NCBI GenBank assembly: GCA_020832725.1
Contig: JAFIEC010000335.1
Coordinates: forward strand, 1-7,710
Length of the DNA stretch: 7,710 nt
Reading direction: 5' to 3'
Source of the DNA: Paracoccaceae bacterium
Lineage (GTDB): Bacteria; Pseudomonadota; Alphaproteobacteria; Rhodobacterales; Rhodobacteraceae
The notes beneath the pieces were generated by a model that did no database searches, had not been told where the DNA came from, and saw only the letters and a program-made list of their open reading frames with translations. The position numbers were made by a program, and so were the translations under genes. The stretch's first letter is position 1. Every line of letters starts with the position of its first letter. Below, in pieces: positions 1 to 5,267 of this stretch.

Positions 1-89
1 CGCCCGGTGGGCCGGAACTGGAACGTGCCCTGACGGCCTGGGGCTTCGATTCCGCCGCGGTCACGGGGCTGACGGGCAGCTCAGGCTGA
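1..89 (+). CDS. C-terminal end of an unidentified protein (partial)
   Basis: The frame starting at base 3 is open and encodes 28 residues (PGGPELERALTAWGF, then 13 more ending in GSSG) before TGA at 87-89. The other two plus frames do not look like the end of a gene: one stops early and the other is rich in Arg and Gly. The amphipathic stretch ELERALTAWGF followed by a short strand resembles the last helix of Rossmann-type reductase domains, but this is too short to name a family. The gene would converge on the DUF1289 gene and overlap its stop region by 9 bases (81-89). Such tail-to-tail overlap fits a compact genome and leaves no room for a separate terminator. Confidence is moderate that this is coding and very low for any function. 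Confidence 0.55.
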   Translation, partial: PGGPELERALTAWGFDSAAVTGLTGSSG

Positions 90-284
90 ACCCTTCAGCG
101 GCACCCCATCAGGAGCCAGGCGCGCGGCACGTGCCGGAAGCTTCTGCATGATGGCGCGCCGCTCCGTGGCACCAAGGCGCGACCAGATCGCGATTTCGTC
201 AAGGCTGCGCAGGCAGCCACGACACAGCCTGCTGGCCGGATCGATGGTGCAGATGCGGATACAGGGGCTGTCGGCGTCGCTCAT
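81..284 (-). CDS. DUF1289 family four-cysteine protein
   Basis: This 67-residue protein has the DUF1289 signature. It opens with SPC (C8) and C12, then C21-R-G-C24, followed by RSLDEIAIWSRLGATERRAI and a Leu-Pro-x-Arg ending. The pattern C-x3-C-x8-C-x2-C suggests a small metal site, zinc or iron-sulfur; that is known only as a sequence feature of the family, and I infer metal binding. The biochemical role is unknown. The protein is cytoplasmic, with no signal peptide or membrane segment. The ATG at 284-282 overlaps the TGA of ruvX in an ATGA junction, so it is the last gene of the ccmI-ruvX operon and probably translated by coupling. Length is normal for the family. The call is firm; the function is open. 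Confidence 0.9.
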   Translation of the reverse strand: MSDADSPCIRICTIDPASRLCRGCLRSLDEIAIWSRLGATERRAIMQKLPARAARLAPDGVPLKGSA

Positions 285-772
285 CCCTGCACGGCTCCCG
301 AAAGATGGCGCAGCCGATCCAGCGCGCCCTGCAGGATGAAGCCCGCCGCCACATGGTCGATCACCTCGGCCCGCCTGCGTCTGGAGGTGTCGGCCTCCAG
401 CAAAGCACGCTCGGCCGCCACGGTGGACAGCCGCTCGTCCCAGAAGGTGATCGGCGCATCCGTCAAATGCGAGAGATTCCTCGCAAAGGCGCGGGTCGAT
501 TGTGCGCGCGGCCCCTCGGAGCCGTCCATGTTGCGCGGCAGGCCCAGCACGAACCCGCCCGCGCCGCGTGCCCGCGCAAGGGCCAGCAGGGCCGCTGCAT
601 CGGCCTGAAACCGCGTGCGACGCAGGGTGCTGTCAGGCGTGGCGATGCTGCGGCGTCGGTCGGACACCGCGATTCCGATGGTGCGCGTGCCAAGATCCAG
701 GCCAAGCAGCGCCGTATCGGCCCCCCGCGCCATCACGGCCTCTGCGAACTCGGCGATATCCTCGTGGATCAC
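281..772 (-). CDS. ruvX: RuvX/YqgF family RNase H-fold nuclease (putative pre-16S rRNA nuclease)
   Basis: The 163-residue protein carries all family blocks: LLGLDLGTRTIGIAVSD (residues 22-38, catalytic D26), GLPRNMDGSEGPRAQSTRAF (77-96), FWDERLSTVAAERAL (110-124, E113), and VIDHVAAGFIL (137-147, D139). D26, E113 and D139 are the expected acidic metal-binding residues of the RNase H-like fold. The family is credited with 5' maturation of 16S rRNA and has also been proposed as a Holliday junction resolvase. The start chosen is GTG at 772-770, which overlaps the ccmI stop (GTGA); its N-terminal IHEDIAEFAEAV tract resembles relatives as I remember them. An ATG at residue 14 (735-733 region) is the alternative and would remove only a non-conserved lead. 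The gene is translated from the ccmI message and is followed by DUF1289 with an ATGA overlap. Confidence 0.93.
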   Translation of the reverse strand: MIHEDIAEFAEAVMARGADTALLGLDLGTRTIGIAVSDRRRSIATPDSTLRRTRFQADAAALLALARARGAGGFVLGLPRNMDGSEGPRAQSTRAFARNLSHLTDAPITFWDERLSTVAAERALLEADTSRRRRAEVIDHVAAGFILQGALDRLRHLSGAVQG

Positions 773-2067
773 TCCGCCAGCCCCGCTTCGCGCGATGCCG
801 CATCCAGCACCTCCATCGAGCGGGCATCGGCGGCGAAATGGGTGCGCGCCTCGGCAAGGATCGTGGTGGCACGCTCCTCTTCGCCCAGAACCGACAACGC
901 CATGATCAGCCGCGCCCAGTCGGCGGCCGTCCCGCCTTCATCGGCCAGACGGGCGGCAAGGCCGTCCACCATGCCGCGCACCATGGCCTCGCGCTCCTCC
1001 TCCTCCATCTCGGCGGCTGCGGCCATCTGTTCAGGGGTCGGGCCGGATTGCGCCGCCTCGTCCTGCACCGGGCCGGGGGCCGCCGAGGCATCGGGGGTGC
1101 GCGCGGGCACCAGATCGCCCGGCTCGAACCGCAGGCCCGCCATCATCGCCACACCCGGTATCTGCTCGCGGATCGGCGGCATCCACGGCGCATCGGGCCT
1201 GCTGTCGCGGGCCAGCGCCACCCACATGTTGTAGGCTTGGGCCGGACGCCCGGTCTGGGCCAGCATCAGCCCGGTATAGTAGCGCGCGCGCCCGTCCCTC
1301 GGCTCCAGCGCCAGCGCCATTGCCAGCACGCCCTCGGCCTGGGGCGAGACATAGCCGCGTGTCGCGAGGATCATCAGTTCCGCCAGATCCGACAGGTCAG
1401 AGGCGCGCATGTCCGGCCCCAGCAGGGACACCACCCGTTCCTGCGCCTGCCGCGCGGCGGCAAAGCGGCCAAGGCCCGCCTCATGGCGCACAAGCAGGCG
1501 ATTGCCTTCCAGATCGTCGGGAAAGGCGCGCATCCGCTCCCGCAACTGGGCAACAAGGTCGAGGTATTCGTCGCTGAACCCCTCGCGCCGTTCGGGCTCG
1601 GGCCCAAGCTGGGCCTCGGCTTCGGACTGGCTCATCCGGGTGCGCCGCTGCTCCTCCAGTTCGGCCAGACGCATCACCAGCGGCTGATCCTCCTTGCCGG
1701 GCGCACCCACGGCGACATAGGTGCCGACCCCACCCGCCAGCACGGCCAGCGCCACGACGACCGCCATGGCCCGTGTCAGCCCCTCGGGCTGTCCGGGCCG
1801 CGCCGCAGCGTCGGCACCCTCGCGCGCCTCCTCGCGGTCAAGCTCCAGAATGCGGCGCGAAATCTCGATGCGCGTCCGCTCTGCGTCCTCCGCCGATAGC
1901 AGACCCCGCGCCCGATCCTTGTCAACCTCGCGCAGCTGGTCGCGATAGACACCCAGGTCATAGGCGCGCGCGGCAATGCCGTCGGCGCGGGTGCGGATCA
2001 GCACCAGCGCAAGCAGGAATGCCACCATCGCCGCCATCAGCCCGGCGATCACCCAGAAGCCAATCAT
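769..2067 (-). CDS. ccmI: Cytochrome c biogenesis protein CcmI
   Basis: The 432-residue protein has the CcmI plan. Residues 3-24 form a first membrane segment (FWVIAGLMAAMVAFLLALVL). Residues 25-98 are a charged loop with the family motif VYRDQLREVDKDRARGLLS and a helical ERTRIEISRRILELDRE tract. Residues 99-120 form a second membrane segment, and the rest is periplasmic with TPR-like helices (around 190-290, including ALALEPRDGRARYYTGLMLA). An acidic Ala/Pro-rich linker (about 325-362) precedes a C-terminal helical domain. In the c-type cytochrome maturation system I, CcmI holds apocytochrome c and hands it to CcmF/CcmH for haem ligation. The open frame extends upstream to 2217, but the ATG at 2067 is preferred: it has GGAG five bases upstream and begins right at the membrane segment. 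The stop overlaps the ruvX start. No other ccm gene lies in the window, so this copy stands apart from the ccmABCDG/FH genes. Confidence 0.93.
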   Translation of the reverse strand: MIGFWVIAGLMAAMVAFLLALVLIRTRADGIAARAYDLGVYRDQLREVDKDRARGLLSAEDAERTRIEISRRILELDREEAREGADAAARPGQPEGLTRAMAVVVALAVLAGGVGTYVAVGAPGKEDQPLVMRLAELEEQRRTRMSQSEAEAQLGPEPERREGFSDEYLDLVAQLRERMRAFPDDLEGNRLLVRHEAGLGRFAAARQAQERVVSLLGPDMRASDLSDLAELMILATRGYVSPQAEGVLAMALALEPRDGRARYYTGLMLAQTGRPAQAYNMWVALARDSRPDAPWMPPIREQIPGVAMMAGLRFEPGDLVPARTPDASAAPGPVQDEAAQSGPTPEQMAAAAEMEEEEREAMVRGMVDGLAARLADEGGTAADWARLIMALSVLGEEERATTILAEARTHFAADARSMEVLDAASREAGLAE

Positions 2068-2092
2068 GATCACTCCATTCGTCTTCAGCCCC

Positions 2093-2121
2093 GACATAAC
2101 CGCTTGCGCCTGTCGGGCCAA
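2093..2121 (-). promoter_or_regulatory. Possible ccmI promoter
   Basis: Read on the minus strand, TTGGCC (2121-2116) and TATGTC (2098-2093) are 17 bases apart, matching the sigma-70 spacing but only three bases in each box. Transcription would begin near 2086 and give a leader of about 18 bases that still contains the GGAG site of ccmI. It is the best candidate I can see in the divergent gap. Boxes in such GC-rich genomes are weak, so this is tentative. Confidence 0.25.
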
Positions 2122-2167
2122 GTGCAGCCGGGGGGGCGCGGCAAAGCGCAGCGGGCCGGGCCCTGCG

Positions 2168-2225
2168 ATGCTGCACATGCAAAGGCCAGCTCCCGCGGAG
2201 GCTTTCGTTTTCTGCATGGCAGCAT
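2168..2225. repeat. Imperfect inverted repeat in the divergent gap ccmI / small gene
   Basis: The left arm ATGCTGC (2168-2174) plus ATGCA (2177-2181) pairs with the right arm TGCAT (2213-2217) plus GCAGCAT (2219-2225). That gives twelve base pairs interrupted only by AC opposite G. Inside it, AAAGGCC (2181-2187) can pair with GGCTTT (2200-2205) with one bulged G. The element lies in the 235 bases between two divergent genes, where operators or leader structures are expected. Nothing identifies a binding protein. The rest of 2068-2302 shows no gene I can support. Confidence 0.45.
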
Positions 2226-2292
2226 TTCCACATTGTGCCTACTCGGCAGGCGGTAGGGGGTCTATCTGCCCATCAACGCAACAACCACTCAC

Positions 2293-2298
2293 GGAGAG
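2293..2298 (+). promoter_or_regulatory. Ribosome binding site of the 59-residue gene
   Basis: GGAGAG lies four bases before the ATG at 2303. It picks this start over an upstream in-frame opening that begins near 1976 inside ccmI, and it is the main sign that the short frame is really translated. Confidence 0.7.
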
Positions 2299-2302
2299 AC
2301 CC

Positions 2303-2482
2303 ATGTCCAAAGAACCCTTCACCTACGACCCGACCGACCCGCTGTCCCATGCCGAACTGATGCGCCGCGCCCACGAGATGCGGGCCGAGGTCGTCCGGGA
2401 CGGCCTGATCGCGATGGCCCGCTGGGTCCGCGCACGCTTCGCCGCTCGCGGCACTGCAGCAAACGTCGGCCGCGCCGCCTGA
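2303..2482 (+). CDS. Small helical protein of unknown function (59 aa)
   Basis: The frame begins at an ATG with a good ribosome binding site and ends at TGA 2480-2482. The product opens with an acidic, proline-containing stretch (MSKEPFTYDPTDPLSHAELM). It continues into one long, strongly basic amphipathic helix (about residues 15-48, including RRAHEMRAEVVRDGLIAMARWVRARF) and a loose Ala/Gly tail. There is no signal peptide and no cysteine. In size and charge it resembles short proteins common in Rhodobacteraceae, including the RNA-binding DUF1127 (YjiS) group. However, the DUF1127 ending with its L-x-D-x-x-L-x-D-I-G pattern is missing, so I do not assign that family. It stands alone between a divergent ccmI and a 198-base gap with hairpins, so it is probably a single-gene transcript. 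A basic helix suggests nucleic acid or membrane contact, but that is only a guess. Confidence 0.75.
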   Translation: MSKEPFTYDPTDPLSHAELMRRAHEMRAEVVRDGLIAMARWVRARFAARGTAANVGRAA

Positions 2483-2507
2483 GGCGAAACGCGACCAGAC
2501 CTTGCGC

Positions 2508-2534
2508 AAGGGGTCGGGGAAACCCGGCCCCCTT
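2508..2534 (+). terminator. GC-rich hairpin after the 59-residue gene
   Basis: AAGGGG-TC-GGG (2508-2518) pairs with CCC-GG-CCCCTT (2523-2534) around a GAAA loop, with one T-G wobble and one bulged C, about 11 base pairs. It starts 25 bases after the stop of the small gene. No T-run follows (CGCGTTCC), so it would be a poor intrinsic terminator. It may instead protect the transcript end or work with the next hairpin. Confidence 0.4.
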
Positions 2535-2540
2535 CGCGTT

Positions 2541-2580
2541 CCGGTCGGGCCAAGGCCTGCCCGGCAATTGCCCCGACCGG
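2541..2580. repeat. Perfect 9-bp inverted repeat
   Basis: CCGGTCGGG (2541-2549) and CCCGACCGG (2572-2580) are exact reverse complements separated by 22 bases. The right arm can also pair with GGTCGGGG at 2512-2519 in the preceding hairpin, so the two structures compete. No T-run follows. The element may end the small-gene transcript or sit in a leader of the lipoprotein gene; the sequence does not decide. Confidence 0.5.
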
Positions 2581-2628
2581 GCCCATCTTCCGCCGCAATC
2601 ACCCGTCATCTTCATCCCATCGAGCAAA

Positions 2629-2656
2629 TTGACGGCAATAACGCCGCGACAAATCC
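2629..2656 (+). promoter_or_regulatory. Possible promoter of the lipoprotein gene
   Basis: TTGACG (2629-2634) matches five of six bases of a sigma-70 -35 box. The -10 region at 16-17 bases (AAATCC/AATCCG, 2651-2657) is a poor match. It is correctly oriented and close to the lipoprotein ribosome binding site. This is a tentative call. Confidence 0.25.
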
Positions 2657-2674
2657 GCGAAATCGCGGGAGGTG
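2655..2674 (+). promoter_or_regulatory. Ribosome binding site overlapped by a small palindrome
   Basis: GGGAGGTG (2667-2674), six bases before the ATG at 2681, is a near-ideal ribosome binding site and decides that start over a GTG at 2672. The palindrome CCGCGA-AA-TCGCGG (2655-2668) includes its first two G bases, so a folded leader could partly cover the site. Confidence 0.6.
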
Positions 2675-2680
2675 AATGTG

Positions 2681-3355
2681 ATGAGTACAAGATGGATTGC
2701 CCTGCTCATGGCGGGGCTGGTGACAGCCGGCTGCGCGCAACCCGACATCGTGTCGCGTGATGCCCCCTTCACCGAACCTGGCCAATCGACCATGAGCGCG
2801 CGCGCCGCCACCTTCGAGGTCGCGGAAATCGCCGTGGTCGTGCCCGAAGAGCTGAGCGTCAGCGAGGCCAACAGCTTCTTTCCCGATGCCGATATCGTCT
2901 GGCGCGGTGATCCGCTGGGTGACCGCCACGAGCAGGTGCACGGTATCCTGTCCGACGCTCTCATGCTGGCGGGCGAGGGGCTTTCGGGGCCCGAACGCAT
3001 CCGCGTCGAGATCAAGCTGGAGAGGTTCCACGCCCTGACACAGAAGGCGCGCTATACCACCGGCGGGCTGCACAATATCCGCTTTGTGCTGCAATTGCGC
3101 GACCTGGCGACGGGCGACCTGATCGGTGAACCGACCCGGGTGAACGCAAGCCTCATCGCCTATGGCGGCCAGCGGGCCATCGAGGCCGATGCGCGCGGAG
3201 AAACCCAGCGCGTGCGGATCACCCGGCACGTGGCCGATGTGGTGCGCGCGCATCTGGGCGCGCCGCCGCTGGGCCTGCCCCTGCCCGAGGGTCACGCCAT
3301 CGCCGATGCCCGGCCCGCGCCCGCTCCGGCGCCCGATACCGGCGCGCCCGGCTGA
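2681..3355 (+). CDS. Secreted lipoprotein of unknown function (DUF6778-like)
   Basis: The 224-residue protein starts with a lipoprotein signal: MSTR, a hydrophobic stretch, and the cleavage box T-A-G-C with C18 as the lipidated residue. The next residue is Ala, so transport to the outer membrane is more likely than retention in the inner membrane. The mature part has a conserved-looking core. It includes VVVPEELSVSEANSFFPDAD (53-72), IVWRGDPLGDRHEQV (72-86), KLERFHALTQKARYTTGG (112-129) and GGQRAIEADARGETQRVRIT (162-181). It ends in a Pro/Ala-rich tail (about 207-224). This core resembles a Rhodobacterales lipoprotein family that I recall as DUF6778; the number should be checked. The alternating strand pattern suggests a compact periplasmic fold. 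No function is known. The gene appears to be a single transcription unit closed by the hairpin at 3382-3404. Confidence 0.82.
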   Translation: MSTRWIALLMAGLVTAGCAQPDIVSRDAPFTEPGQSTMSARAATFEVAEIAVVVPEELSVSEANSFFPDADIVWRGDPLGDRHEQVHGILSDALMLAGEGLSGPERIRVEIKLERFHALTQKARYTTGGLHNIRFVLQLRDLATGDLIGEPTRVNASLIAYGGQRAIEADARGETQRVRITRHVADVVRAHLGAPPLGLPLPEGHAIADARPAPAPAPDTGAPG

Positions 3356-3381
3356 ACCAGGCCCGGCGCGTCCGGCGGCAC

Positions 3382-3404
3382 GAGGGGGCGCAAGCCCCCT
3401 CTTT
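3382..3404 (+). terminator. Intrinsic terminator with GCAA loop
   Basis: GAGGGGGC (3382-3389) and GCCCCCTC (3394-3401) form a perfect eight-base-pair stem closed by a GCAA tetraloop and followed by TTT. A second small hairpin, GGGC-TTCC-GCCC (3405-3416), comes right after. The pair lies 27 bases after the lipoprotein stop and most likely ends its transcript. The T-run is short, as is usual for this kind of GC-rich genome. Similar GC-stem elements recur after genes in Rhodobacteraceae, from general knowledge. Confidence 0.7.
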
Positions 3405-3444
3405 GGGCTTCCGCCCGGGGGCAGCTTGGCCTAAGGCGGGCAGC

Positions 3445-4650
3445 ATGAACACGTCGTCCGTCCAAGGCCCCCTGCCCCAGGTACGCCTGCGCCCCAAGGC
3501 CCCCGCGCGGGCCTTGCGCTTCGGCGCGCCCTGGGCCTATGCCGATGACATCGTGATGGACCGTCGCACCCGGGCGATTGCCCCTGGCAGCATCGTCGCC
3601 CTGGTGGATGATGGCCGCGCGCCCATCGGCCTTGCCGCCTTCAACCCGGTCTCGAGGATCGCCGCCCGCCTGCTGACCCGCGACAGCGACGCCGACATCG
3701 ATGCCGACTGGATCGCCGCGCGGATCGCCCATGCCGCGGCCCTGCGCAACCGGCTCCATCCAGAACCGTTCTACAGGCTTGTCCATGCCGAAGGCGACGG
3801 ACTGCCCGGGCTCGTGATCGACCGTTTCGGCGACACCGCCGTGGTTCAGCCCAACGCAGCCTGGGCCGATGTCCGGTCGGACGAGATCGCGACGGCGCTT
3901 CAGGGGCTGGGGATGGGCAGTGTCTGGCTGAACGCCTCGGGCCGCGCCCGCGGCCTGGAGGGGCTGGACGATATCTCGCGCCCGCTGGCCGGGCCCGCAC
4001 CCGGCGTGGTGGAGGTGCCGATGAACGGAGCCACCTACATGGCCGATCTGGCGGGCGGGCAGAAGACCGGCCTGTTCTTCGACCAGCGGCCGAACCACGC
4101 ATTTGCGGCGGCGCTGTCGCGGGGCGGACGGGTGCTCGATCTCTTCAGCCATGTGGGTGGCTTTGCGCTGGCGGCACTCGCTGCGGGAGCGACGCGCGCG
4201 CTGGCGGTGGACAGCTCTGCCCCCGCGATCGATCTGGCCGAGGCCGGTGCGCGCACCTCGGGCACGGCCGAGCGGCTGGAGACGCGCCGGGGCGATTGCT
4301 TCGAGCTGGCTCAGGCCCTGGCCGCCGAAGGCGCGCTCTTCGAGACGGTGATCTCTGACCCGCCCGCCTTTGCACCCGCAAGGCCAGCGCTTGAGGCGGG
4401 GCTTCGCGCCTATGAACGGATCGCCCGCGCTGCGGCTGCGCTCGTGGCTCCGGGGGGCTTTCTCGTGCTGTGCTCCTGCAGCCATGCCGCCGACATGGCG
4501 CGCTTTCGCGCGGCCTGCCTGGCGGGCCTGGGCCGCGCCGGGCGCAGCGGCCAGATCCTGCACGTGGGCACTGCGGGGCCCGATCACCCGGTTCACCCGC
4601 ATCTGGCCGAGACCGGATATCTCAAGGCCCTGTTCCTGCGGCTCGATTGA
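3445..4650 (+). CDS. RlmI-like class I SAM-dependent rRNA methyltransferase
   Basis: The 401-residue protein has the RlmI/RlmK architecture. An N-terminal PUA-like RNA-binding domain (about 10-80; RALRFGAPWAYADDI at 22-36) is followed by a middle domain with EGDGLPGLVIDRFGD (116-130). Then comes the block GGQKTGLFFDQRPNH (204-218) and a Rossmann methyltransferase fold. SAM motif I is VLDLFSHVGGFAL (230-242) and D256 is the likely acidic SAM contact. SDPPAF (304-309) and CSCSH (343-347, candidate catalytic cysteine) are the m5C-type motifs, and the ending ETGYLKALFLRL is typical. E. coli RlmI makes m5C1962 in 23S rRNA; this protein probably methylates rRNA cytosine, but the exact site is inferred. 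The ATG at 3445 is chosen because it has AAGG/GGCGGG upstream and the protein aligns from there; an in-frame TTG at 3403 lies inside the terminator. Its TGA shares a base with the start of the PIN gene. Confidence 0.88.
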   Translation: MNTSSVQGPLPQVRLRPKAPARALRFGAPWAYADDIVMDRRTRAIAPGSIVALVDDGRAPIGLAAFNPVSRIAARLLTRDSDADIDADWIAARIAHAAALRNRLHPEPFYRLVHAEGDGLPGLVIDRFGDTAVVQPNAAWADVRSDEIATALQGLGMGSVWLNASGRARGLEGLDDISRPLAGPAPGVVEVPMNGATYMADLAGGQKTGLFFDQRPNHAFAAALSRGGRVLDLFSHVGGFALAALAAGATRALAVDSSAPAIDLAEAGARTSGTAERLETRRGDCFELAQALAAEGALFETVISDPPAFAPARPALEAGLRAYERIARAAAALVAPGGFLVLCSCSHAADMARFRAACLAGLGRAGRSGQILHVGTAGPDHPVHPHLAETGYLKALFLRLD

Positions 4651-5198
4651 TGCGGGTGCTGCTGGATGCCTGCGTGCTCTATCCTACGATTCTGCGGGAA
4701 ATCCTGCTGGGCGCGGCGGAACGGGGGCTGTTCACACCGCTATGGTCCCCGCGCCTGCTGGAGGAATGGCGCCGCGCCGCTGCCCGGGCCGGACCGCATG
4801 TGGCCGCCCAGGCGACGACCGAGATCGCGCTGCTGGAGGCGTCCTGGCCCGGATCCCTCGTGCATCTGCCCGAAGGGTCCGGTGCGGGCCTCTGGCTCCC
4901 CGACCCCGACGATGTCCACGTTCTGGCTGCCGCGGTGGCGGGACGCGCGGACGCGCTGCTGACCGCCAATTCCCGTGATTTTCCCAGCCGGGTGCTGGCC
5001 GACCACGGCCTTGCGCGCCTTTCTCCCGACCCGTTCCTGCGCGCCCTTTGGGCCGAAGCCCCCGAGGCCGTGGCCGGAGCCGTGGCCGACGCCCATCGCC
5101 GGGCCGAAGTCATCTCGGGCAGCCAGCTTCCGCTTCGCCCCCTGCTGAAGCGCGCAGGCCTGCCCCGCCTGGCACGCGCCCTCTCCGCGCCGGGCTGA
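4650..5198 (+). CDS. PIN-domain protein, RSP_2648-like (putative ribonuclease)
   Basis: The 182-residue protein begins with the PIN strand MRVLLDACVLYPTILREILL (D6) and has LLEEW (E38/E39), DPDDVHVLAAA (D87/D88) and DALLTANSRDFPSRVL (D101, D110). These supply the acidic cluster that binds metal in PIN nucleases, so the active site looks intact. A C-terminal helical extension (about 128-182) goes beyond a minimal VapC. PIN domains are usually metal-dependent single-strand RNA nucleases, but no substrate is known here. The ATG at 4650-4652 overlaps the methyltransferase stop in TGATG, so the two are translationally coupled. There is no small antitoxin gene next to it, which argues against a standard VapBC pair. 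NCBI names a Rhodobacteraceae family after RSP_2648 that I believe this belongs to, from memory. The product also has an in-frame upstream opening from 4470 that lies within the methyltransferase gene and is not used. Confidence 0.88.
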   Translation: MRVLLDACVLYPTILREILLGAAERGLFTPLWSPRLLEEWRRAAARAGPHVAAQATTEIALLEASWPGSLVHLPEGSGAGLWLPDPDDVHVLAAAVAGRADALLTANSRDFPSRVLADHGLARLSPDPFLRALWAEAPEAVAGAVADAHRRAEVISGSQLPLRPLLKRAGLPRLARALSAPG

Positions 5199-5216
5199 AC
5201 CGCGCGCCGGGCCGCA

Positions 5217-5239
5217 GCGCGTTGCAACTTGCAACGCGC
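5217..5239. repeat. Perfect 23-base palindrome between PIN gene and tRNA
   Basis: GCGCGTTGCAA (5217-5227), a central C and TTGCAACGCGC (5229-5239) form an exact inverted repeat of eleven base pairs. As RNA it would fold as a nine-pair stem with an AACTT loop. It lies 18 bases after the PIN stop and 28 before the tRNA. It could end the methyltransferase-PIN transcript, although no T-run follows, or be a protein-binding site over the tRNA promoter. Confidence 0.6.
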
Positions 5240-5257
5240 GACCGGCTGGCCCACAAG
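5229..5257 (+). promoter_or_regulatory. Possible tRNA-Arg promoter
   Basis: TTGCAA (5229-5234, four of six -35 bases) and CACAAG (5252-5257, three of six -10 bases) are 17 apart. They put the start point near 5264, a few bases before the tRNA, and are followed by a GC-rich discriminator (GGCC), common at stable RNA promoters. The -35 box is the right arm of the palindrome at 5217-5239. The call is tentative because the -10 also lies in a small hairpin (TGGCCC-ACAA-GGGCCA, 5247-5262). Confidence 0.33.
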
Positions 5258-5267
5258 GGCCAAAGCT

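Noticed and set aside
502..1899. 465-codon plus-strand frame opposite ruvX and ccmI
   Set aside because: It is a shadow of ccmI and ruvX; the composition is Arg/His/Gly-rich and no motif is visible.
2068..2217. N-terminal extension of ccmI by 50 residues
   Set aside because: The ATG at 2067 has a ribosome binding site and starts directly at the first membrane segment; the extension has no conserved pattern and covers the likely promoter.
2226..2302. Sigma-70 promoter for the 59-residue gene (TTGTGC near 2234, TCTATC near 2261)
   Set aside because: The spacing of about 22 bases is too long and the boxes are poor, so I cannot support a promoter even though one must exist nearby.
3292..4602. 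436-codon minus-strand frame opposite the methyltransferase
   Set aside because: It is antisense to a gene with clear SAM and PUA motifs, and shows only the low-complexity composition of a shadow frame.
4650..5198. VapC toxin of a VapBC toxin-antitoxin pair
   Set aside because: The gene immediately upstream is a full-length methyltransferase, the next feature downstream is a tRNA, and no short antitoxin frame is present; the protein is also longer than a minimal VapC.
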